From Eremophila alpestris peregrina (lineage: Eukaryota > Chordata > Aves > Passeriformes > Alaudidae): a stretch of 64,000 nucleotides of DNA. Every line of letters begins with the position of its first letter. Position 1 is the first letter of the stretch. This document shows positions 11,301-26,300 of this stretch, in pieces. The stretch lies in assembly GCA_009792885.1 (NCBI GenBank), contig WMCF01000029.1, positions 9,239,478 to 9,303,477 on the forward strand, given 5' to 3'. A program made the position numbers and the translations under genes. The notes under the pieces were generated by a model. The model had not been told where the DNA came from. It worked only from the letters and a program-made list of their open reading frames with translations, and did not search any database.

Positions 11301-14300
11301 GTGGCCTTGTGTTAGAGTTGGTTTCTTGTGTGCTTGAGGTGGCGAGCTCAGACTGGCTCATGTCATGGCCAGCTTGCTCCAGCCACAGCATTGCACTCCT
11401 TTTGAGATGCTGGATTTCACAGCACAAAGGTGCTTTGGTCTATCCTGCCCTGACTAGGTCTTACCACTTGGATAATTCTTGAAAAATGACACTGGCAGAT
11501 CTAAAAGCAGTCACTTGCCAAGTTTATTAAATGAGTATGTTTGCCTATACTGTAATAAAGGAAAAATCCAGCTTGGAGGGCAGGAAGGGAATCCTGTTTA
11601 AGGCAGTGGGTTGGCTTGTGGTAGCTTCCAAAAGCATTTAGAAACAGTTGTGTTTACTTCCTAGGATATACTGGAGTACAAAAAGAAACAGAGACCTCAG
11701 AAAATCCGAATGTTGGATGGTTCAGTGAAAACAGTCATGGTGGATGATTCTAAAACAGTGGGTGAATTGCTGGTTACCATTTGCAGCAGGATAGGTAAGG
11801 TTTTGGGACCCACATGCTTAAGAATTTGCTTTTCTGCCGTATTTAAGTTTTGATTATTAGGATGTGATGTGGCTAGAAATTGGCATACATGTGAAAAATT
11901 TAAATTTGTTTTAAGTTACTACTTACCAAACACTTTCTTGAAACCTGTTGTCCAGGTTTTATCAAAGTCTGTAGAGAGTCAGCTGTATCCTTACACTTCA
12001 GGATTTAGCAGTTGAAGGCACAAAGTTATCCAACAGTACAGGTACCAATTTTTTATTGTACATTACATTTAAGTACTCTTTCCTGCTATGAGGTAGAGGT
12101 TTAGAATTGAATTTATACTTAGTGTTAATTGGATAAAAGAGGAACATTGCTGACCTTGAAATGTACCCAAGCTTAGGACTTAGTGTTGTTATGATTAAGA
12201 GTTGATCACAAATATGTAAAACAACATCCAGGGCAGCTTATAAAAAATGGGTCATATTGCTTTTAATGTGTCTCAATACTTAGCTAAATAGTCCTTTTCA
12301 AAAATAAATTAATATTTAATACATGCACTACAAGTATGCATCCAAACATGGATTAATTAAAGTCTTAAAACAGTGCTTAAATCTCATTTAGAATTCAAAC
12401 AGCCTTAATTTGGTTTATGTTACTTAACTTGGAAAGTCAATGTTCTATTTCAGTTTTGAGGTTTTGTGTGTTGGATTCTAATGTGCTGTAACTACCTCAA
12501 AAATCAGTTTGATTTATTTTCATGAGTGTGGTCATGTAGGTGAGTGTTTAATTTGCTGGCTGGTGTAACATAAACATACTTTCCCAAACAGTACAAAAAC
12601 AAAACAAAAAAGAAATCAGAACAACTTAGCACATATGCTAAATATTGTGAACTGATTTTTGTTTCAGTTTCATATAAAATTCACAGGATGAGTTGAGTCA
12701 TAACCCTTTAAACAAAAAAAAATCATAAATTTCATGTAGTTTCTGTTCCTTAGTTGCCTCTGCCACATTTCTTTTGCATCATAGGCAAGCTGAAATTACT
12801 CATTCCTCAGGAAGCAATTCTAGGCATCCATGAATGGGAATTTACTATAGCCTGTCTCCATTTTGGAATTTACAGTTATTTTACATTCCATCATGTTTTT
12901 GAACTGGCAGCTTCTCTTTGTAGGCAGCAGAAAAAATATACCTTATACTTAATATCTTCCTGAAAGTGGCAAATGCAGCATATGACAAAACAATGATGTA
13001 TTGAAAAGATGAGGTCAGATATTGGATTTATTTATAATTCCAGGAATAACAAATTATGAGGAATATTCATTAATCCAGGAGAGCATCGAAGAGAAGAAAG
13101 AGGAAAGTACAGGAACTCTTAAGAAAGACAGGACACTGCTACGTGATGAAAGAAAAATGGAGAAACTGAAGGCAAAGCTTCATACAGATGATGATTGTGA
13201 GTAATGTGTCCCAGGGGAATTCTTTGATTAATTCTTTCCATGGTATCATGCAAAGAAGCCATGCAGGAATGCATTTTCAGACTATTCAGTGTGTTTCAGA
13301 TGGTTCCTGGCTGTGTTTTGCATCCCTTTATATGGAGTGTTGTCTGCACCTGAGGATTTCTAAATGAAGTGAATGGGCAAGTGAATGCCTTGAGGGTTGG
13401 CAGGTGTTTTGGAGTGCTTTTTGGTACTTGTTTGATGGGGGTATTCCAACTTAAGTGTGAAGGGTTGTGAAGGTTGTCTCTTCATTAAAGTTGGATATTT
13501 AATAATTGACGCCTACTGAAAGCCATCAAAAGGTGATGTTGTGTTTGAAGGTATAAGTTTTAACTGTAAGTGAAGTTTGCCAAAGAACTAAGACAGCATT
13601 TGATTTGTGTTGTGTGCTAAGTCATGATAACAATTTTCTGTTTTACTGTGAGGTTAACTGTAAGTGGCAGGAAGATGTTTTAACGTTGCATTCAGGGATA
13701 AGAAAGGTAAACAGAATCATTAGTTTAAGAGGCAAAATATGGCAAATTTATTTTGTTATGAAGCTTTAAAGATCTAAAGTTAGTGGTGAAACACTACTAT
13801 AGTTATTTCTTCAATATTAACAATGTTCATACTGTAGTATATCCTTGTGTCTCAGCAGTGCTGTTTTTCAGCACCGATGACTACAAACAGCAATGAAAGG
13901 GACATTTCTTGTGGAGTTCCCCACAGTGGAAATGCCAATTATCCCCTGAGTTTCACCAGGGCTTTTAGCAGTGTGGATTTACCTGTCTGTGGCTGTGTTG
14001 CAGTGAACTGGCTGGATCACAGCCGCACCTTCAGGGAGCAGGGAGTGGATGAAAACGAAACGCTGCTCCTGAGACGCAAGTTCTTCTATTCAGACCAGAA
14101 CGTGGATTCAAGAGATCCTGTCCAGCTGAATTTGCTTTATGTTCAGGTACAGTACTTTCTACCTTGTCTGAGGGAACCTGTGTGGGTTAGTTAGAAAAAA
14201 TATGCTGCTCAAATACTCCATCTTCTAGAATTCCAGTTCTGGGTGTGCTTTAGTTGTACTCTTTTGTTCAGCCCTCCTAAAACACATGATAGTACAGAGG

Positions 14301-17300
14301 CTTTGCTGGTTTTTTTAATCAAATACTTAAAACCCAGTAATGGACACTGGGCCAAAAATCCACTGGCTTTCACATGCTGCTTCCTTAAAATTGCTACATC
14401 TTTAGTCCCAAGATGCTCTTTTTAGTTCTTCTCCCTCTTCTGTTCTCTGGATGGTGCTCTCTGTGTAATGTGGAATCTCAGGTCACTCCTGTGAACAGCT
14501 TTCTGTTTCTCATGTCTTAGTCTCTTCTGCCTGATCAGTGAGAGAGCTTCTTCTGCACTCCTTTGCAGTCTTCAACCCAGGCAGCACACAAGGCAGGCAG
14601 GCCTTCTGGCAGAAGGGACCATGGCATGTCACACAGTAGGAGTCCATCCACACAGGTTTCCTGAACTGTCAGAGGGGCTGTGCATACCTTAGCAAAGCCA
14701 GGTGCCTTATGCAGAAGATGGTATTTAACTCAAGGTGCCATTGCAGTTGCCTGCAATTCAGTCTGAAAAAATGTAGGCTTTTAAACTCTTTGTTGAAGTT
14801 TTGGGGTTTTTTTCAAAGTAAAAAAAAAAAAATTTGAAAGCTTAATGGAATGTGCTGTTGTTGTTATACTTGATGTTGCTATAAATTACATTCTAAAAAT
14901 CTGAGGGAAAAGGTAAGGCTGTTCTATAGCTGGTAGAACAGCAGTACCTTTTTGAAGTATTTTAGAAGACTATCACACTGAGCTGTTCTCCTGCCACTAA
15001 AATGTTTCACTCCTGCTGATATGACAGTTTGTGTGGATAATGCTTTGTCATTGCTTTGTCTGTGGGTCTGTGAGCCTTCTACTGCCAGAGCTATAAAATC
15101 TGTCATCTTCAATGAGCACCAAATTGACACAGAAGGAAGAAAAATGTTGTGTGCCTGTGCCTTTTGCCATATCTGTAACACTAATTTTGTTTTTACCTAC
15201 TAATTATGGAGATGTTTTTCCCTCCTGTATGAGGCAGTGGGATGAAAGCTTTTCAATGTGTGTGTTTGCACACACATGCATCTGTATATGTGTGTACATA
15301 CACAGAAGTGTCTGTGCATGTTCTATTTTATTTACACATGCATCAGGAAATGGCTGTCAAGTTCTCTTTTTGATCAAAGCTGATATAATCATAGCTTCTG
15401 TAAGTCTCCATAGATACTCACAGTGAAATAATCTAGCCCTTTGTTTTATTAGTACATCCAGAATGGAATAATAAAGACATTATTCATAAGGAAAAGGGTG
15501 TGTTGATGCCTGTATTCAGGGTTTCAATGAATTAGAGATGGAATTGGTGTTTTGGGTGTCTCTGACACATCTTTGTTTGTCTCCCCCAGGCTCGTGATGA
15601 CATTCTGAATGGTTCCCATCCTGTCTCCTTTGAGAAGGCCTGTGAATTTGGAGGCTTTCAAGCACAGATCCAGTTTGGACCTCATGTAGAGCACAAACAT
15701 AAACCTGGATTTTTAGAGTAAACACTTCTAACTTATAAATTTGGGTGACCTCAAGTGTAACTAATGTTGAGTTGTCACAGATTAAGCACATTTTATAACT
15801 CCCACGTAGAGGTAATCAGATCCAGTGTATTTTCAATAGCTAATCTCCCAGTGAAAGGAGCTTTATTGCACAGATCAGCAGCCTCAGCTGAGGAGGGGAC
15901 CTTTGGCAGTGGCTTAATAGACAGCACAGGGCACTGGCTCCTCCCAGAGTGCCAGTTAAGTACACACTTAGAGCCAGGAAAGTGCAAGAGTGGAAAGAAG
16001 TTTTGTCATTTGAATAAAGTGAGTACTCCTGTGTGTAGAAATTAATTTTTCCAAACTTTTTAGTGGCAGCATTCACTTGGTCAGATTCACCCTCTCATGG
16101 TGTTGTATGAATGGAATTCTAGAGCTCTGCTGTTTGTTTCAGGCATGGACAGAAGCCCTGCTTACAAGTGGCTCATCCTTTAATCTGTGCTGTGATACTT
16201 AATTTACTGCTATCAGGAGAGCAAGTTAAGTTTGACTGAAATTTAGAAATTTAGTCCCATTTTTCTCCTGATTTTGATTTTCTGGTTGGTTTATCTGCAG
16301 TAGAATTAACCAAGTGCTGAGGGGTGAGGAAAGCAATGTAGGAAGGTAGAAGAGAGCTAATTACTGCACAGTCCATCAAGCCTTGCCTACATGAGGCTCA
16401 TAAATACCTTAACTGGAGGCACAAAACAAAGGGTGTGTATTTGGTTTTTGTCCTGTTCACTGGCAGAGTGCTCAGTGCTGCCTCAGTGAGCCTCTGGGGC
16501 TTTGCAGTATGTCAGGGAATCCCTTGGCAGTGCTCTCTTGCTGTGCAGTGCTGCAGCACTGGCTGTTCAAAACACCTCACTTCTGAGGGCTGCTCCTGAA
16601 GTAGCAGTTCAGTTATGTGAATAAATATCTTTCAGTTCCAATTAATAATCAGCTTTGCTTTTTACTGTCTGTCTGCTCCTCACTGGCCAATAAACCTTTC
16701 CTATGAGAACTACTGATGTCTGAGAATTACAGGGGCCCAGTGTAACAGCTTCAGTGCACTCCTGGTTTTATTTCCTAGAACTGTGTCCAGTTACACAACC
16801 ATCTTTTTCTGGGAGTTGTCCATTGTCTGCTTATTCTTCCTCTGACTCCACTTATAGAGTGTTCCTGCAGCAAACCATTGGCTATCATCTCATGATAAGA
16901 TCATGTTGTGCCATGGTAATGATTTCAGGAGTTAGGTGTTCCCAGAAATAGTTGTTTTTAATTTGTAAAGCAGTAATTTCCCACAAGCTCAACCAGTGGC
17001 TTTTGCAAACTGCTGAAGAGCATTCAGTTGCTTACATTTTTTAGGATTTTCTGAGTTGTTTTTTTCAGTGAGAAGTTTCTTTCTCCTTTTTTTGAAGCTC
17101 CCATATAGTGAGTGTGTTTTATGGTGTCCTGAAGCTGATGGCTGGATGACACTTTTATTTTGTATGCAGTGCTGGGTGGTTTTTGGAGTCCAGCATGAAA
17201 CAGCCATCACTCACATAATGTGAATTATCTTTTCTAAATCCTAATAGAGATGAAAGGTATTAATAACTGAATGATCTGTTAGAAAAAGACTGTTAGTCCA

Positions 17301-20300
17301 GTGGAAACTGTTTTCAACCAGAATTCCAAAATTCAGAACCTTCTTATATTCTATAGGGCATTCTTCTCTGCTGTTGTTTTATTTTCATTTAGGGTTTTGA
17401 TTGTATTGGAACCAAACTTGGCATGTAACCAAGTGTAATTGCTCTCTGTCCTGGTGTTCAATCAGCTTCATAAAATTAAGCATTTCTCATTTGGAGGTAA
17501 TTCAGTTTTTTCCTCTGTAGATGAACCTGCTCCAGAACTGTAAGTTCTCCTAAGTGTGCATGTTTATGATTTAGTGGCAATACATTCATTTTACATAGCT
17601 ATCATGACAGCCTTGTTGTGAAACCTCATGCTTTGGTTTTGTGAGTCTAAGTGAGCCAAGTGATCCTGGTTCACTATGAACAATATACAGAAATAGTGTA
17701 GTTAAATGTTCATTATTGCTTTCTGAAGATACATCTCTCATTTTTTCAGAGAAAAAATCTTAGTTTTTTTTATCCCCTTGAAAAAGAGTGAGCTTTTTTT
17801 AAAAGTTTCATCTGACTATTTTCTGTTTGGTGCATAAACACTAATTCTTTTCAAGTAGAAAGTAGTTTTGTTTTATATAAACTGCATGCTGTAGCTCAGT
17901 ATGTGAAATACATTTGAGAGGTGTCCAGTCACTCCCTGCTGAAACCTGAAGATGCTGCAGGTTCCCTTAAGGAGAATCTGTCAGCTCCTACAAAAACCAG
18001 CACAGATGAGCACAAGTATTTAATGAAATTGTTTGGAAACAGCTTAATTTAGTTTGCCATGTCTACAATATGTTTGTAGAGAGACCTTTTGTATCCTTTT
18101 TTGTCATTGCTAAAAGGTTCTTGGCACAGATGAAGATTATAACCTGCATCTTGCTAAGACCTTGGTATTGGTTGTTGGAATTCCCTTGAAGCTCTTGCCA
18201 AAGTAAATTGTGAAAGCATTAAACTATCAACTTAAAAGCAGTCCTCCTTCATGCCCTTCATGGTGCAGATGTAGCTTTGCATGGTACCCACAGAGGCTAT
18301 CCTGGGGCTGAATTTGCTGAGAGCATATCTAATAAACAGTTCACACTGCTCATCTGCAGCAAAGGAGCACCTCCAAGTGCACACCTCCACTTCCCTGAAG
18401 CACACTGGCAAACAGCAAAGCTGCAGATGATAAGGGAGCTTGATGCTGAGCTCAATTCTTGAATCTAACCTAGTTAGCTGAATTAAGCTGTATTTTTCAA
18501 GAACACATTTATACTCATGAAAAACAGTCAGTGTTGGCACTCGTGTAATTTTTTAAGGAACTGGGAGATGAAACTCAGTGTAAACCAAGTTAAATCAACA
18601 CTGCTTGCTATTAGCTGTATTTTTGGATGAGTTCAATGTCCATTCTAATATGTGTAATTTAAGGGATTAAAGAAGGCTAAATTATAAGAGATTTCCATTC
18701 TTTTTGCTAGCTCCATTTAAAAAAATGGAAAATGAAGTGAAACTGTCTGTAAAGAAAATATCTGGATTTTAGGTAGAATTAAAATAATTTCAGTCTGTTC
18801 ACAACTGGCATTTCACCCTTGCCTTTTGATTTAAAAGTAGTGGAAGATGATAAAAGGAAAAACCTTCCAATCCCACTGCCAGCCACATGTGCAGGGATAT
18901 TTCAATTGCTGCTTGGTAGACAAAGCACGAAGTTGTTTTCTTAACCCTTGCTGCTTATGAAGCTCCAAGTAATGCTTGCTTAGCAATGTTTTTTAAAGTG
19001 TTACATTAATTAAAAAATAAGTAGACAAGCTTAAAAATGTAATGGATTTGGTAGTTTATCTGCATACAGATAGCTGAGAAAATTAGCTAATAAAAGATGA
19101 GAATTTAAATACATTGATAGCTATAATTTGTTTATATAAATCAGTTTCCAGAATGAAACTTTAATTCAGGTTAGGGTTTGTTGTTTTCTTAATTTGCCTT
19201 GGAATTGAATTTAACTAAGCTGGTTTGAACCTGTGAAATTCTGTATAAAATCACCAGTTGTTTCATAATGGATAAACCAGCTTTTTAAGAGAATAAGCTG
19301 TGTTCAGTCCTTATCTACAGTTTTAATTTGGCTCTTCAGCCTTCCCTACCCCATGATGTGTCTTTGTAAGTAAGTCCCCAAGAAGAGATTTCTTTGTCCT
19401 GGATAAGTGAGATGTAGCTATGAGAACATCAGAAGAAAGATTAGCAAGTTGTTGTTCTTACTTTGTTTTATAATGCTAGAGCTTTATGGAAAAGACAAAA
19501 TGTGTGGTCTCAGTACTGAGTAACATTTTTGAAGCACAAAATCCTAATTTAGTCTTTTGAGCTATTTTTTGATTGTCTGCAATGGTAGGCTTTTGTTTTT
19601 AAAAACACAGACAAAAAAGAAGCACAGTAATATAAACAAAAAACCCAACACCCTCAAGATATAAAACCAAAGCAACTCACATAGAACAGTTAAACATGCT
19701 TTTTTTGCCAATCTTATTTAAAACAATCCATCCTTCCCAAAACTTTTAACTCTGTATCCTAGTAGATATTCTAGCCTTCAGTGTTAAGTGTTGCTTGTTT
19801 ACTGAATAAATCAAAATAAGGAGGACATTCTCCAGTCATACTTTTTCTATGATTCTTCATAGTCCAAAGTAGGGAGAATCCTTAGAGACTATTTTAACTG
19901 TGCAAGTTTCCTCAGGAAAATGTTGACTATATATATGACATAGTTTCATCAGAGTAGAGTATTCTAGATGGGAAGGTCCAGTCCAGAACAGTTATTTGTT
20001 AAGCTGATACACCCTCAGGTTAGGGTGAAATTTGGCTGAGAAAAGGGTTATTTTATTATACAGCAAGGAGGGACAGATGAGATGTTGAAGGATTCCTTCT
20101 GAACTCAGTCAAGGAGGCTGAACTTGGTTAATTTAATCCATGTTCTGAGAGCCTTAGAATCTGAGTGCTGCAGAAATTCAAACTGCTTCTTTTTTGACTT
20201 GGAGACAACACAGTGGTATTAAGTGTCCTCTTAGGTTACTTTCTAGTTTTTCAGTACAGTGTTAGTGTTCTGATACTTCTTGGAAGAACTTGGTCCCACA

Positions 20301-23300
20301 GGTCAGTAAATCCCAGTGCTGCTGTGAGGGAACAGCAGTGTCTGAACTCAGATACAGAGCTGGCTCAAGCCTCCATGGCCCCTTGGCCCACGTTTCAGTA
20401 AGTGGAGCTGCATTTAGATGTGAAACCCTCTGAGCTGCTGAGAGACATCCCTTCATTTAAGAATGCAAAGTTACTGTTCATTTTTGATGCATTTTCAAAA
20501 CATAAAAATGTACTACATGGGGCAGCAACTCCTGTGGCAAGGTAACCACTTGTTCTTGCTCAGTTTTGTTGTGGGGGTATTTAACACCCATAATGGGAAG
20601 CCTGGGGTACCTAGTGCCAGTGAAGGTGTATGGACAGCATCTCTCTTCAAGAAATAACCATTCACTTTGGAATTTCTCTTTTTTTTTCTCCTAGCCTGAA
20701 AGAATTCCTGCCTAAAGAATATACCAAACAAAGGGGGGCTGAAAAGAGGATATTTCAGGTAAGGCTGAAAAAACTATTATTTCTTTAAAAGAAAAATCTG
20801 AGATTTCCCAGGCTTATACTTTGTATATACTTGAACTATATAGCTATCAGAAAATGAAGTATGAAGTGGTTTACAGCTTTTATTTTATTTCTTCAGCAGA
20901 TTTATTGTCCTGATCCTTTTTTCTCTACTGATGATTATCCAATGTGCTTTGAGAGAGTGAAAATTCAGTGTTTTTAACATATTTTTGTCAGGTGCATTGA
21001 AATACAAACATGCTCATTTGTACTAAAATAGACAGATGTTTAGGAAAGCCAGTTTAAATTTCATGCCTCAATTCTGCTTGTTAATGCTTGAATTCAGTGG
21101 TGTGTGGGAATCACCCCATTGCCAAAGACTGGAGCAGTTGAGTATAAATGGTAAAATGTACTGACATTGTTAGGAGTGGTGTCAGAGTACTCTGTCCACT
21201 GAAATACAAGTTTGGCAGTACAATGGGAGTTGGAAAATTCTGAGGTCAACAGGTGAGATGAAGTCACATGGCTTCTGAAGGACACACCAGAGCTCTGATC
21301 TCAGCTAGGGAGACAAGTTCAGGAGCAGGAGCAGGCCACATCCTTTCTTTTGTCTGCTACACTCCCAGCTGAAGAATCCTTTAACTCAGTGAGTCTGTTC
21401 CACCTGGAGTTTTCAGTAGTTTCTTGTGGATGAGGATGTCTGACACTTCCCTGTGCACCTTTAGGTGCAGTGGTTGCAGTTTAAGCAAAACCAGATTCAT
21501 TCACTTCTGAATTGTGGCCATGCTGTTCATAGCATGGGAATTTTGCCCATGTCAGCTATGAGCTATGAGGAGTTTCAATCATTATGTGCTTTAGTGCATG
21601 GACCAGAAGCTCATCAGTGAGGGCCCTGATCTGGGCAAAGATTCAACAACAAGGTAGAATATGAGAGCTGGCTTTTTGAAAAAAACCCAGGCGTTTGCCA
21701 AGTCATGGAGTTGTGGAGCTTGACAGGTGCTACATTTGTGCTGTTGTTCTTTTGGGATCCTGGTTGTGTTCTCTGTGCTGAAGTTGGCAGAGGGGAGCAG
21801 TCTGTGTTCTTGGGATGCAGGAGGTTTCTGGAGTTGCAGTTGCTCCTCCCCGCTGGAAGCTCCCACGCTGTTGAGGTGGGAACAAGTGGAATAAGAAGGC
21901 ATTTCCCACGTTCCTGGTGCTCCCCCTGCTGCCATCAGTCAGCAAGAGAGAGGTGCCAACCAGCAGCTCAGGAGCACCTGAGGGAAGGTGGGGTGGGATG
22001 GGGAATGGCACAAACTGGATTTAAATAGAGAGACATTTGGATGTGGTTTGCAGCACAGTGGTCTGGATGGAGAGCAGATACTGGGGTGAAATTTAAATAC
22101 ATAAGATGGGTACCTGTCATTAATTACATATAATCATCAAACTGCTAATGACCAAATTGCTTAAATAATAATTAGAGACTGAGCTACAAGACACACTTAG
22201 ATGAGTATTTTAGGACGAACTGTTCAGAAAAATCATTGTTTGCTCCTCAGCTGTAGAATTATTTTCATGTGATGGAAGAAAGTTCTGGGTAATGCTGCAA
22301 CTGGCAAAAAAAGGCCCATTGGAAGTACCTGCAAGACATGAGTACAGGGTGTGAGGCTATCATGAATCAGAAGTTCTGGGCATAAAGCAGGAATAAATAA
22401 TATGTGAGGGAAAAAAGGGTGCTGGTACACTTAAATGACTCTTAAAAGCTGAGTGAAGAGGCATTAATTGCATGAAACCTAATAGTGTCAAATAGCAGGA
22501 ACACCTAGAATTTTGAACTGTGTCAGAAGGGTTTAATGTGCATGGTCTGATACACAGATTGAATGGTTGATGGTCAAAGAGGAGTGTTCTGTTTGCCCAG
22601 GTTAGTTATTTTCTCTGATGTGAGGCATTATATGATAGTTTTGCTAACATTTCTACCCAGTATTATTTCAAATATCCTAATTGTGATGATTACTACCTAA
22701 ACATCCTGAAATAGATAAAAGCTGTACCCTTCTTTTGTTTCCTGCCTAATTGATACTGAACTGTGTTACAGGAGCACAAGAACTGTGGGGAGATGAGTGA
22801 AATAGAAGCCAAAGTGAAGTACGTGAAGCTGGCGCGCTCCCTGCGCACCTACGGCGTGTCCTTCTTCCTGGTGAAGGTACTGAGCTCTTGTGTGGCCTTC
22901 TTGTGTCCTTGGCTATGGATTATCCCAGCTCCCTCACTGAGCAAAGCTTTGCTGCCTCCACCACTAAAGTATTTCAGTTTCCTGGAGGAGTAAAAGAGAG
23001 GTTGTTTTTTGAACTGATTAGTGAAGATGCTCTAAAGACCAGAGCTTCTTCATGCACTGCTTGGAGTTTTAAGGAGTTTTAAATTGTCACTGTCTGCATG
23101 CCAGTTGCTCCCCTTTGTCAGTATATTCTATCTCACTTTTCCTTTGTCCTGTGGAAAGCTACATTTGTACAGAAAACCATCTTCCACACCTTGTTGCAGG
23201 AGAAAATGAAAGGCAAAAACAAGCTGGTTCCTCGCTTGCTGGGGGTCACCAAGGACTCCGTGATGCGGGTGGATGAGAAGACCAAGGAGGTGTTGCAGGA

Positions 23301-26300
23301 GTGGCCTCTGACAACTGTGAAACGCTGGGCTGCCTCGCCTAAAAGCTTCACTCTGGTAATCTTTTGTGTGTGTTCAGAGGACAAGGGGACTTAGAACAAG
23401 TTACAATACAGAAACTGTTCTGTCTCTAATTTTCTAGCCTTATAATCACTGAGTCCTCAAGTAATAAGTTGGCACATAGTGTAATCCAGGTTCAGTGAGT
23501 AGTTTGGTGCTTACAGACAGGCCTGTTCCTCAGAATTACTGCTTTAATCTTTCAACAAACCACTGTTCAAATCTGGCTTGTGCCTACCTAATGAAACAGT
23601 TAAGAAAGCATCACACTTGGGTAAATAGTTGTCGAGCTTGTCATTCATAATGGACTTGGTGACTTGCAAGATATGAACATAAACAAATTCAGCTGGCTCA
23701 TTTGTGTTTTTAATAATTAGGAATTTAGAGAAGCTTAATGAATGTGACATTTTGCTAATTATTTGGTCCATAGGAGACCATTGCTACATACATTTTGTGT
23801 ATGCAAGGGTTGTTTAAAGTGATGGAGCAAGAAGCAGAGGTTAGAAAATTGTATTCACTTGATTCATGTGCATCTAATTTCCAATTGCATGGATGATTAT
23901 TCTCTAGGATTAAATTCTAAAAAAAACTTTTCTCCATCCTCAAATGACTGAATCTGATAAAGTTAAATGAAGTATCTCTTGGCATTTCAATTTATGAAAC
24001 ATCTGTGCTTAAACTGAAAGAAAAAGCATTCTTCTCTTCCCTCAGTCTTGCATACAGACTGGTTTACAGTCTTGGAGAAGTTTAATTTACTGTTGGATGT
24101 AATTAAATATCTATACAATTTCAGAATTTGAATTTTATCACTCATATTTGGTACTGTTTCTTCATTTACTCACTTTGCATTTTCAAATAAGCTTTGGGTT
24201 TTTCTCCCTTTTTCTTCAGGATTTTGGTGAATATCAGGAAAGCTATTACTCAGTCCAGACCACTGAAGGAGAACAGATCTCTCAATTAATTGCAGGTTAC
24301 ATTGATATCATCCTAAAGAAGGTACAGTATTAACATCTTGGCATGTAGCAAAAAAGCCAATGCAAGAACTCAAATATATGCAAACTGCAGGTTTTGTCTC
24401 ATGGAGTTAGTGTTGTATCTTGTGTTTTGATGTTACATATTTTTACTTGCAAGTGAGGCACTGCCTCTGGAAAAATCAAGGCTATTTATTACATCTCTAG
24501 CATGTTCTCTAGCTCAGTACAGCACTCCTGGGCTTTGGTGTTCTGTCTGGAAGGTGACCTGGTGCTTGTGAGTGTACATCCAGGGGAGAGTCCAAAGCTT
24601 CAGCTGTGGATTTTTAAGCTATAGTCCAAAGTGATGAATGAGGTGGGAAGCAATTACTTTAGAAGCAGTATTAAAAACTACAGCCAGGAGTACACAACAG
24701 CTGTCCAGGTGTTCTTGTATATAATGTACCAGAGCTGAGAAAGTTTTTTGACCAGAAAAACAAACCAAAAAGCCCCATCAGTAATTGCTTTAAAAACATT
24801 GTGATTGGTAAAGCAGAGAATTGGACCTCAATTGTGCAGAGAGGGATAGAATGAATGTTTGTGAAGAGGTCAGACTGCCTTGAAACTGGTTTTATAGAAT
24901 GTCCCTGGCAGGAGAGAGGAAAGGCTGATACAGATTTCCAGTATTTAAAAGTATATATTCCCAAACAAGCAAATGCAACAGCAAAAAATGGCAAGTTTGC
25001 CACCAAACATGGAGCTGAATGGTCCCATTCTAAGATGTTGTACAGAAAAGTGAGGTGTTCAAACAGCACTGATTGCTTCCTGTCAAATTTTTACTTCATT
25101 GACATTCCAAACTACATCATTCTTTACTGTAATAGATTGCAGTAGTAAGAGATCATGAAGTTAAGTAGCCCAGAAGAATTTATTGCCCTTGTTCATGTGA
25201 GCAGTGTAGGATGTAACATTAAGTGTTACATAATAAGAGGTTCAGGAGGATTGCCAGAATTCATCACATGCCTTTTTCTCTGAGGCTGTCAGGCTCAGGT
25301 TTAATAAACATCAAATTAATTGCAGGTTTCTGTAGATGGTTTAAAACCTGATTCAAAAGTAGCATTGCTCTCTAGTGCCAGATGAAAGCAGCTTTCTGTC
25401 TTGATAGAATACAAATGTGTGAATTTCCACTCTGTCCTTTGGGTTTTTTCCTCTCCCATCTGCTGACACAGCTAGTTTCAAATGAATGAATTAGGAACAG
25501 GTTAGATCATAAAAACCCATGATTCAAATGAGAAGATGCAGTTCAGAGTTGTCAAGCCCACATTATCTCTGTGATAGATGCCTCAAAGTGGGGTTTATTG
25601 CTTTCAGTTGCATATTGTTAATTCTTGGTGTGTTCTGGACTGGTCCAACTCATTTTCTCCAGTGTGCATTGTTAAGTACATTGATTTTTTTTCTGCTCAA
25701 GTGTTATTAGTATAGTGCTCCTCCCCCATCCACCCAACCCCTCAAGTCCTGCAATTTCAGTGATAGGACATTAATCAGGTGACAGAGAACCCAGAACTTG
25801 AGTAGTGTATCTCTAAATTAACAGCAGTAGATTTTTTTTTACTTCACATTATTGCAGAAGTAAAGGACAATCTTAACTAGAAATATGAAGTTTCAGTTCA
25901 TGCATAAAATCAAACTCTAATAGTGAGAACTTCTTTCTCCAAAGTTGTGCATGAGGAGTTCCTCTTGAATGGAATGTCATAGTAGATACTCCTCTATTTA
26001 TATTCATCTATATGGATTCAGACTAAAAATCATGTGGCAAGAGGGGAAAGCAGACAGGTTCTCTGCACTAGGCAACAAGTAGAAATAGACTCTTTTTTAT
26101 AAAGCACTGTTTCTATGATTTGTAGTTTCTATGATTTGTAGTTTCCTGTTGTTTCTACTGGTTATGGACTTACTGCCCTTATATATTTACAAACCTCTCT
26201 TAGCACTAAAAAACCCCTGCCTCAGTCTTCTGCCTGAGGTCAGACTGTCCTGAACTTTAAAGTAGCTATGATAAAGTGACTTGGAGACAATATTCAATTT

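Larger units (their letters stand above)
8347..15589. other. TLN2: TLN2 introns 1-5 (around exons 2-5)
   Basis: Introns 8347-10951, 11050-11664, 11795-13043, 13197-14003 and 14147-15589. AT-rich with homopolymer T/A runs. I see no gene, LTR or RNA structure I can support. Intron 5 holds a TG/CA-rich stretch near 15256-15305. Confidence 0.8.
20759..24219. other. TLN2: TLN2 introns 7-9 (around exons 8 and 9)
   Basis: Introns 20759-22771, 22877-23199 and 23356-24219. A GC-richer stretch at about 21590-22015 in intron 7 has open frames on both strands but no recognisable protein and no splice support. It may be an old unidentified repeat. Confidence 0.7.
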
